DNA from: UBA2942 sp045127535
GTDB taxonomy: Bacteria > Bacillota > Clostridia > Lachnospirales > Lachnospiraceae
DNA: 64,000 nucleotides
Assembly: GCA_045127535.1 (NCBI GenBank)
Contig: JBGVQN010000025.1
Location: 27,818-91,817, forward strand
Reading direction: 5' to 3'
The notes under the pieces were generated by a model, which worked only from the letters and a program-made list of their open reading frames with translations, was not told the DNA's origin and did no database searches. A program made the position numbers and the translations under genes. Numbering within the stretch: position 1 is the stretch's first letter; each line of letters opens with the position of its first letter. Shown piece by piece: positions 58,258 through 64,000 of this stretch.

Positions 58258-58875
58258 TTACTTTTTTGTCTGTACAGAAGACCGCAATGCAGACAAAAAC
58301 TCCTTCACCTGTTCGGCCGTTTTTTCCAGACTGCAATTATTATATATCACACGATCCGCCAGTGCGAAATATGCTTCTTCTGCTGGCTGCCGTTTCATAA
58401 TATCCTCTGCTCGCTCTGCAGAATAACCTCTGGTGTCCATAATCCGTTGTCTGCGCACCTCCCAGGGAACAGACACATACCAGATCGCATCACACAACTC
58501 CGTCAGGCCACCCTGTGCAAGTATGGCAGCCTCCAGTATCAGGAGATCATGTTCACCTGACTGACGTACCTCACTGATTTCATTGGCAATGGCCTCTTTG
58601 ATATATGGATGGGTACAGGCATTCAGCTGCAACGTGGCTTCTTCTGTCCCAAAAGCCGCTGCAGCCAGGCTGCCCCTGTGAATTTCACCTGTCTCATCCA
58701 GAATATCTGTTCCAAAGACTTCCAGTATTCTCTGATACGTCATGCCGCCTTTTTTCATAAGACGTCTGCCAACAGCGTCTGCTTCTATTAGATAAGCACC
58801 ATATTGCTTCTGTAAAAGCTGCATTACTGTAGACTTTCCGGCTCCTACCCCACCTGTCAGACCAATGACCAACAT
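58258..58875 (-). CDS. coaE: Dephospho-CoA kinase
   Basis: Last step of CoA synthesis. 205 residues. P-loop GLTGGVGAGKSTVMQLLQK at 5-23, DAVGRRLMKKGG near 33, and RIMDTRGYSAERAEDIMKRQ near 135 (lid). Start ATG 58875 has SD GGAG at 6 bases; an ATG four codons earlier is alternative. It follows polA by about 30 bases, a common Firmicute arrangement. Confidence 0.95.
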   Translation of the reverse strand: MLVIGLTGGVGAGKSTVMQLLQKQYGAYLIEADAVGRRLMKKGGMTYQRILEVFGTDILDETGEIHRGSLAAAAFGTEEATLQLNACTHPYIKEAIANEISEVRQSGEHDLLILEAAILAQGGLTELCDAIWYVSVPWEVRRQRIMDTRGYSAERAEDIMKRQPAEEAYFALADRVIYNNCSLEKTAEQVKEFLSALRSSVQTKK

Positions 58876-58904
58876 ATTTTTCTCCATTCTTTTTTTCAGG
58901 CAGT

Positions 58905-61724
58905 TTATTTTGTTTCAAACCAGCTGCTGCCAGCTTCAAGGCTGACTTCCAGCACTACTGCCAGATCTGCTGCTCCCTGCATCTCTTCCCGTAAAATCTG
59001 CTCTACCTGTTCTTTCTCCTCGATTAAAGTTTCCACCAAAAGTTCGTCGTGCACCTGGAGAATGATTCGGGATTTCAGATTTTCCTTACGCAGTCTTCTG
59101 TCTACCCGATTCATGGCAATTTTCATAATATCTGCTGCCGTTCCCTGAATGGGAGAATTCATAGCCACTCTTTCCCCAAAAGAACGCTGCATAAAATTCG
59201 TAGATTTCAACTCTGGAATCGGTCTGCGGCGTCCAAACAACGTAGTAACATAGCCAGATTCCCTGCCCTGGTCTACTGCATTGTCCAAAAATTCCTTTAC
59301 TTTCGGATAGGTCTGGAAGTACTGCTCAATATAAGCCACAGCCTCTTTTCTGGTGATGCTTAAATCTTCACTCAAGCCAAAGGCACTGATACCATACACG
59401 ATACCAAAATTAACTGCCTTGGCATTCCGTCGAAGAAGTGGTGTCACTTCTTCTAATGGCACATGAAATACCTGGGAAGCTGTAATGGCATGAATATCCT
59501 GTGCTGTCTTGTATGCTGCAATCAAGTTTTCATCCCCTGACATATGGGCCAGTACACGCAGCTCAATCTGGGAATAATCTGCATCAAGGAATATATATCC
59601 CTCTTTTGGTACAAATACCTTTCTGATTTCCCTTCCAAGCTCCATACGGACAGGAATATTCTGCAGATTCGGCTCTGTACTGCTGATACGGCCTGTTGCT
59701 GTAATGGTCTGGTTAAAGGTTCCGTGAATCCTGCCATCCTCTCTGATACAGGCGGCCAGGCCGTCTGCATAGGTGGATTTTAACTTGGTCAGCTGTCTGT
59801 ATTCCAGGATCTTTGCCACTACCGGGTACTCCGGTGCCAGCTTTTCCAGTACATCTGCTGCAGTAGAATAACCGCTCTTAGTCTTTTTTGCATGGGGCAG
59901 CTGCATTTTTCCAAACAAAATCTCTCCTAACTGCTTGGGAGAATTGATATTAAATTCTGTGCCGGTGAGCATATAGATTTCCTTTTCCAGGGTTTCAATC
60001 CCATCCTGCAGCCGAGTGCCATATGCAGTCAGTTCTTCTTTTTTGACCAGAATGCCTTCCTGCTCCATATGATACAGACTGTAAACCAGTGGAAGCTCAA
60101 TTTCACGATACAGCGTATACATTTCACTTTCCTGCAGCTGCTTTTCCAGTATCTCCCCTGCGTTTACGGCAGCCAGTGCAGGATAGCAGACTGCTTTTAA
60201 AGCAGCATCTGCAGAAGTATCCAGCATCAGAGCCAGATCCGCCTTGCCAATCAGTTCACTGTAAGAAGGGTATTTTTTATGCAGCCAGTTTTCACTGACC
60301 ACATCATAAGGATATGCTGACAACAAAGGATTTAACAGATATGCCATAATACCTGTGTCCTCCAGATGCGCTTCCGTTTCCAGCTGCAGCCATGGCAGAG
60401 CTGCTTTTACATCCATAAAATACAGCACAGTCTCCGCTGCCAGTTCCCGTACCCAGTCAAGCAATGTATCTTCTGTCATCATGAAAAACTTCCGCAGAAA
60501 ATATGCTTCACCACCAAAAGCCAGTGCTACACCCAAAAACTCCTGGCCGGATACTGCCAGATAGACACCTGCTTTCTTCTGCTTTTTTGCCTTTGCTATG
60601 ATTTCTCCTGCCTGAATATAATCATCTATCATAAAAAGTGCTTCCGGAGCAGTTTCTTCCTCCTGTCCCCAACCGTTTTCCAGCTCCGCTTTCAGAGATT
60701 TAAATTCCAGCTCGGTAAAGACTTTTTTGCTCTCCTCTATATTCAAATTTAATTTCATGGATTCCAAGGACAAATCCCCAACAGGAATGTCACATTTGAT
60801 AGTTGCCAGAGTCTCGCTCAGTCTGGCTGCTGCCTCTCCAGTCACCTCTGTGTCACTTGTCTTTGTCAGATAGGCAATGGGCGAACGCTTTAGATCCAGT
60901 TTTTCTTTCCAGTATTTCTTTAATTCCTTTTCTTTTTCTGATGTCAAATCCTCCAAAGCCTGATACAGCTTGTCTATTGTGCCATACTCCTGTATGAGCT
61001 TGATTGCCGTCTGCTCTCCAATACCTGGCACACCTTTGATATTATCAGAAGGATCACCCATCAGTCCTTTCAAAGAAGCAATGCTCTCTGGCTTTACTCC
61101 ATACTCTGCTTCCACCAGAGCTGGTGTCAGGTTAAAAGCATGGTCTGCCACGGTTATGGTATTTTTATCAATTTTATATTTCTGATAAAGGGCATCTGTT
61201 TTGTCCGCAGAGTTGTGAAGCATCCATACGTTGGTCTGCTCAGTCACCAGCTGCAGATAGTCTCTGTCCTTGGTCATAATGCGCACTGGAAGCTGATTCT
61301 CAAACTTTTTGGCCACTGTTCCACAAAAATCATCTGCTTCATAGTGCTCATCCATCAACTGACAGATACCCATGCGGTTTAAAACCTCCTGACACAGGAC
61401 AAACTGCTGCTTAAGAGGCTCCATAGTCTCACTGCGGTTGGCTTTATACTCCGGGTACATTTCCCGGCGGAAAGTATCTCTGGTCAAATCCCAAGCCACT
61501 GCCAGATAATCGGGTTTCTGTTCCTTACAAATCTTTAACAAGGCACGCATAAATCCAAAAATACCATTGGTATAAGTGCCTGTAGATGTCATCATAATTT
61601 TATGAAAATACTTTTCCTTCTCTTCCATGGTCTTTGCATACATAATTTCTCTGGGCAGATTCCCGAAAAACTGTGTAGACAACAGACTGGAGCCATCAAT
61701 TAAAAGCAAATATTTTTGTTCCAT
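58905..61724 (-). CDS. polA: DNA polymerase I
   Basis: Replication and repair polymerase. About 939 residues: 5' nuclease domain (1-310; YEADDFCGTVAKKF, IMTKDRDYLQLV, GLMGDPSDNIKGVPGIGEQT), a degenerate 3'-5' exonuclease-like domain without the metal-binding acidic set, and the polymerase domain (DADYSQIELRVLAHMSGD motif A; RRNAKAVNFGIVYG motif B; LQVHDELLVE motif C). The 5' nuclease domain has extra segments not seen in classical enzymes (after LLIDGSSLLSTQFFGNLP, and around HNSADKTDALYQKYKIDKNT). Start ATG 61724 behind GAGGG. Confidence 0.96.
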   Translation of the reverse strand: MEQKYLLLIDGSSLLSTQFFGNLPREIMYAKTMEEKEKYFHKIMMTSTGTYTNGIFGFMRALLKICKEQKPDYLAVAWDLTRDTFRREMYPEYKANRSETMEPLKQQFVLCQEVLNRMGICQLMDEHYEADDFCGTVAKKFENQLPVRIMTKDRDYLQLVTEQTNVWMLHNSADKTDALYQKYKIDKNTITVADHAFNLTPALVEAEYGVKPESIASLKGLMGDPSDNIKGVPGIGEQTAIKLIQEYGTIDKLYQALEDLTSEKEKELKKYWKEKLDLKRSPIAYLTKTSDTEVTGEAAARLSETLATIKCDIPVGDLSLESMKLNLNIEESKKVFTELEFKSLKAELENGWGQEEETAPEALFMIDDYIQAGEIIAKAKKQKKAGVYLAVSGQEFLGVALAFGGEAYFLRKFFMMTEDTLLDWVRELAAETVLYFMDVKAALPWLQLETEAHLEDTGIMAYLLNPLLSAYPYDVVSENWLHKKYPSYSELIGKADLALMLDTSADAALKAVCYPALAAVNAGEILEKQLQESEMYTLYREIELPLVYSLYHMEQEGILVKKEELTAYGTRLQDGIETLEKEIYMLTGTEFNINSPKQLGEILFGKMQLPHAKKTKSGYSTAADVLEKLAPEYPVVAKILEYRQLTKLKSTYADGLAACIREDGRIHGTFNQTITATGRISSTEPNLQNIPVRMELGREIRKVFVPKEGYIFLDADYSQIELRVLAHMSGDENLIAAYKTAQDIHAITASQVFHVPLEEVTPLLRRNAKAVNFGIVYGISAFGLSEDLSITRKEAVAYIEQYFQTYPKVKEFLDNAVDQGRESGYVTTLFGRRRPIPELKSTNFMQRSFGERVAMNSPIQGTAADIMKIAMNRVDRRLRKENLKSRIILQVHDELLVETLIEEKEQVEQILREEMQGAADLAVVLEVSLEAGSSWFETK

Positions 61725-61861
61725 ATTTTTGTTTCCCTCATTTCCGTGCAGCCTGACGCATGTCTGATTTGCAGCTGTATATAAATCTAATTTATTGTTG
61801 CGCGTTGTTCCTATATAGATCAGATTTGCCAGTTTTACATGACTCATACCTCATATTCAGA

Positions 61862-62197
61862 TCAAAGCCATAAACTCAACTGAATTCCAATACACAAAAC
61901 AATCCCTACCACTGCCAACGTGGTCATTACATACCGCCGCAGCAGATTCCGTTCATGATACTGCACCTGAAGCTCTGTCTGCTTTAGCTCCTGCTCCAAA
62001 GCTCCAAGCAGATCGTAACTATCTAAAGTGTCATTGTCAAGACCAGTAAGTCCTACATATACCATATAGCAAATTTCCAGTTCTTCTCTGCACTCCTGAC
62101 AGCTGCGGACATGCTCCAGAAATCCCCTTTTTTCTCCCGGAGAAAGGGTGCGCTGGATAAATGGTTCGATCAATTCTTCCGTTTCCCTGCAAGTCAT
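61862..62197 (-). CDS. Zinc-finger (zf-HC2) anti-sigma-factor-like membrane protein
   Basis: 111 residues. The N-terminal zinc-binding motif is HVRSCQECREEL (HxxxCxxC, near 29-40) and a C-terminal membrane helix is YVMTTLAVVGIVLCIGIQLS (about 88-107), the layout of class zf-HC2 anti-sigma factors. No ECF sigma gene is adjacent in the window, so partner and function are open. SD GGAGGGTG precedes the ATG. Confidence 0.75.
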   Translation of the reverse strand: MTCRETEELIEPFIQRTLSPGEKRGFLEHVRSCQECREELEICYMVYVGLTGLDNDTLDSYDLLGALEQELKQTELQVQYHERNLLRRYVMTTLAVVGIVLCIGIQLSLWL

Positions 62198-62306
62198 CCT
62201 ATCACCCTCCTGTCTGTTGACTTAACCTTTTTCCATTGCAAAGCAGGTTTCAAGCCCCAACAGGTTATATTCTACAAAAATTCCTGGAAAAGTTCAATAT
62301 ACCCAC

Positions 62307-63239
62307 TCATTCATCCGTTGTCTGGAAGGTAATATTTTTTCCATCCGATATGGCAATTATTGTTCCACTTTGATCTGTACGATATATTTCCACACCGGCA
62401 GCCTGCAGCTTTTCCATTGTCTCATCATGGGGATGGCCATAGGAATTATCGGAACCGCAGGAAATTACGCAATATTGTGGAGAAACCGTTTGGAGAAATT
62501 CAGTTGTGGTCGATGTACTGCTGCCATGGTGACTGACTTTATATACATCTGCTGATATGTCTATTCCACTTTGCAGCACATCTTCTTCTGAATCAGATTC
62601 TGCATCTCCCATAAACAGAAAACTGTTGCTTCCATGCTGCAGACGAATGCCAATAGAACGATTATTCTCATCCTTATATTCTTCATTTGGAGCAATTATT
62701 GTAAAAACAGCATCTCCAAGGGTGTATGTATTTCCAATTTCCGGCATGACCAGACTATAATTTTTATAAGCAGCAGCCTTTACCACATCTTCATATGTGC
62801 GCGTATCCTTTTGTGACTCTCCCATAAAAACAGTTCCACAATCAAACTTTGTGAGAATTACATCCATGCCGCCGATATGATCTGAATCCCCATGTGTTCC
62901 TATCACATAATCCAGGGTAATTTCTGTTCCTACTCCCTGTTCCAAAAGGTATTTCCAGACTATTGAACCCATATCATTCTCTCCAGCATCAATCAACATT
63001 GCATGACTGCCACAGATCACCAGCGTACTATCTCCCTGACCAACATCAATATAATGCACCTCCATGCCTGAGCGTACCTGTGAAGTTACTGTCTGCTCCT
63101 GTACTATCTCAGACAGCATCTGCTGTAAATCAACAAGCTGATTTTCCAGCTTAGGCAGCTGGCTGCAAATCAGAAGTATAACAGCCAGCTGCAGGTAACG
63201 AGTCCACTTACGCCAATACTTGTTAGATTTTTTTCCCAT
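62307..63239 (-). CDS. ComEC/Rec2-like MBL-fold hydrolase, membrane-anchored
   Basis: 310 residues. N-terminal membrane helix (YLQLAVILLICSQL, about 15-28), then an MBL domain like the C-terminal part of ComEC: VHYIDVGQGDSTLV near 61, THGDSDHIGGMDV near 114, FLFMGDAESDSE near 210 and VSHHGSSTSTT near 236. Stand-alone ComEC-type MBL proteins may be secreted or surface nucleases; the substrate is unknown. Confidence 0.85.
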   Translation of the reverse strand: MGKKSNKYWRKWTRYLQLAVILLICSQLPKLENQLVDLQQMLSEIVQEQTVTSQVRSGMEVHYIDVGQGDSTLVICGSHAMLIDAGENDMGSIVWKYLLEQGVGTEITLDYVIGTHGDSDHIGGMDVILTKFDCGTVFMGESQKDTRTYEDVVKAAAYKNYSLVMPEIGNTYTLGDAVFTIIAPNEEYKDENNRSIGIRLQHGSNSFLFMGDAESDSEEDVLQSGIDISADVYKVSHHGSSTSTTTEFLQTVSPQYCVISCGSDNSYGHPHDETMEKLQAAGVEIYRTDQSGTIIAISDGKNITFQTTDE

Positions 63240-63390
63240 AATATCATCCTTCCTTTTTCTTCTGTTTTATACCTACTGCTCCTACTCATGACAATAGAAA
63301 GTTTGTAAAGTGCACTTTCTGTTGTTTCTCCTGCTTTTACTTTGAAAATACATTATCCAAAATAAAAGAATTGTCTGGAGCTTTCCTTTT

Positions 63391-63440
63391 ATAAAAAGAA
63401 AACGCTTGAAATTTTGTTTTTATACAAAATTCCAAGCGCT
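63391..63440 (-). terminator. Terminator of tRNA-Leu
   Basis: AAACGCTTGAAATTTTG pairs with CAAAATTCCAAGCGCT; on the minus strand TTTTCTTTTT follows. Confidence 0.8.
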
Positions 63441-63456
63441 CGCCCCTGCCAAGGAA

Positions 63457-63539
63457 TGCCGGCGGCGGGACTTGAACCCGCACGTGCGTGAACACAACAG
63501 ATTTTGAGTCTGCCTCGTCTGCCATTCCGACACGCCGGC
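63457..63539 (-). tRNA. tRNA-Leu (anticodon CAA)
   Basis: 83-nt class II tRNA with acceptor GCCGGCG/CGCCGGC, anticodon loop CUCAAAA, a long variable arm and the TTC loop GGGTTCAAGTCCC. The CCA end is not encoded. It has its own promoter. Confidence 0.95.
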
Positions 63540-63569
63540 AACACAATCAGCTTCCTTAAGCCGAAAATT

Positions 63570-63598
63570 AGTATAGCATAGTGAGAAATAAATGTCAA
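63570..63598 (-). promoter_or_regulatory. Promoter of tRNA-Leu
   Basis: Minus strand TTGACA (63593-63598), 17-base spacer, TATACT (63570-63575). Confidence 0.8.
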
Positions 63599-63660
63599 CT
63601 TTTTTTTCAAATTTACTAAAATACACTAAAATACAACACGAAATGCAACACAAATAAATA

Positions 63661-63685
63661 AAACCTCTTGAAAATCAAGAGGTTT
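63661..63685 (-). terminator. Terminator after the rRNA/tRNA-Pro/tRNA-Gly unit
   Basis: AAACCTCTTGA and TCAAGAGGTTT, followed on the minus strand by TATTTATTT. Confidence 0.85.
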
Positions 63686-63690
63686 CACAG

Positions 63691-63763
63691 AGCGCGAGAC
63701 GGGACTCGAACCCGCGGCCCCGACCTTGGCAAGGTCGTGCTCCACCAACTGAGCCACTCGCGC
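63691..63763 (-). tRNA. tRNA-Gly (anticodon GCC)
   Basis: Acceptor GCGCGAG/CTCGCGC, D arm GGCTCAGTTGGTGGAGC, anticodon loop TTGCCAA and T loop GGGTTCGAGTCCC; 73 nt without encoded CCA. Confidence 0.95.
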
Positions 63764-63767
63764 ACAA

Positions 63768-63842
63768 TCGGGGTGACAGGATTCGAACCTGCGGCCTCCT
63801 GGTCCCAAACCAGGCGCTCTAGCCAAGCTGAGCCACACCCCG
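63768..63842 (-). tRNA. tRNA-Pro (anticodon UGG)
   Basis: Acceptor CGGGGTG/CACCCCG, anticodon loop TTTGGGA within CCTGG/CCAGG, T loop AGGTTCGAATCCT. Four bases from tRNA-Gly, presumably co-transcribed with the 23S rRNA gene upstream. Confidence 0.95.
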
Positions 63843-63935
63843 TTTTTGAATTTACAAAAGTGTACCTTCAAAACTACATACAGTCAATATACCTTTTACA
63901 TCCATTCCCTTCTTTTAAAACCGGACCTCTGGTCC

Positions 63936-64000
63936 AGCCCTCGACCGATTAGTAACGGTCAGCTCCACATGTTGCCATGCTTCCACCTCCGCCCTATCTA
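63936..64000 (-). rRNA. 23S rRNA, 3' end (partial)
   Basis: Minus strand reads GGAAGCATGGCAACATGTGG and then CTAATCGGTCGAGGGCT, the conserved 23S 3' terminus; the gene continues beyond the window. The end is placed approximately. No 5S gene lies in the 93 bases between it and tRNA-Pro. Confidence 0.9.

Overview
The window looks like the chromosome of an endospore-forming, low-to-mid GC Firmicute of the class Clostridia, most likely a Lachnospiraceae gut anaerobe. Supporting signs are spoIVA, the syntenic block rplU-prp-rpmA / obgE-yhbY-nadD-yqeK-rsfS, an L27 with a cleavable N-terminal extension, a lexA/yneA-like divergent pair, a T-box on thrS, and strong SD sequences (AGGAGG type) with textbook TTGACA-17-TATAAT promoters. 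Most of the window is housekeeping chromosome. No prophage, CRISPR array or intact insertion sequence was seen.

Layout. 0-1.7 kb: DAHP synthase and the fossil of an ABC/FtsX exporter. 1.9-9.2 kb: one dense operon for metal, siderophore or haem uptake (ECF S, T and fused A1A2 subunits, an AraC regulator, two IrtAB/YbtPQ-like ABC proteins), preceded by four copies of an inverted repeat GTTAG-N6-CTAAC that looks like a metalloregulator operator. 9.2-11.2 kb: an alpha-E / circularly permuted ATP-grasp pair. 11.5-14.7 kb: hisB, a cytidylate-kinase-like gene, a BlaI-type repressor, and lexA divergent from a yneA-like division inhibitor under five LexA-box-like sites. 15-17.3 kb: LysR regulator and O-acetylhomoserine sulfhydrylase. 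17.5-19.4 kb: TtcA-like enzyme overlapping a Xer-type recombinase. 19.7-29.2 kb (minus strand): 2H phosphoesterase, T-box-controlled thrS lacking the TGS domain, MscS channel, rsfS-yqeK-nadD-yhbY-obgE, rpmA-prp-rplU. 29.3-36 kb (minus): amidase lipoprotein, DUF2974 lipase-like protein, RNase G and the paired radical-SAM proteins. 36-49 kb: pepT, hisIE fused to a HisF-like pseudo-barrel, a flavoprotein, lipoproteins, an Rpn-like nuclease, an MBL hydrolase, hisD, hisG, hisZ. 49-63 kb (minus): recU, two pseudouridine synthases, a HAD phosphatase, RsmF-like methyltransferase, small alarmone synthetase, M23 peptidase, spoIVA, coaE, polA, an anti-sigma-like protein and a ComEC-like MBL protein. 63.4-64 kb: tRNA-Leu, tRNA-Gly, tRNA-Pro and the 3' end of a 23S rRNA gene, all on the minus strand.

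The most unusual signal is a dispersed family of very long hairpins in intergenic and 5'-leader DNA. Three full copies (27600-27827, 35841-36101, 44455-44640) share a conserved asymmetric core (CTCTCGCTTC bulge, AAAACGCAGCGG on the left, AAGTACCGG and CCTGCTTA on the right). Their long flanking arms differ almost completely in sequence from copy to copy but stay nearly perfectly self-complementary. Core-less relatives and end fragments with matching imperfect terminal inverted repeats lie at 22243-22358, 46147-46253, 46271-46390, 31898-31943 and possibly 58224-58252. This is either a MITE-like palindromic element or a structured RNA family. All functional statements beyond visible motifs are family-level inference; no search could be run.
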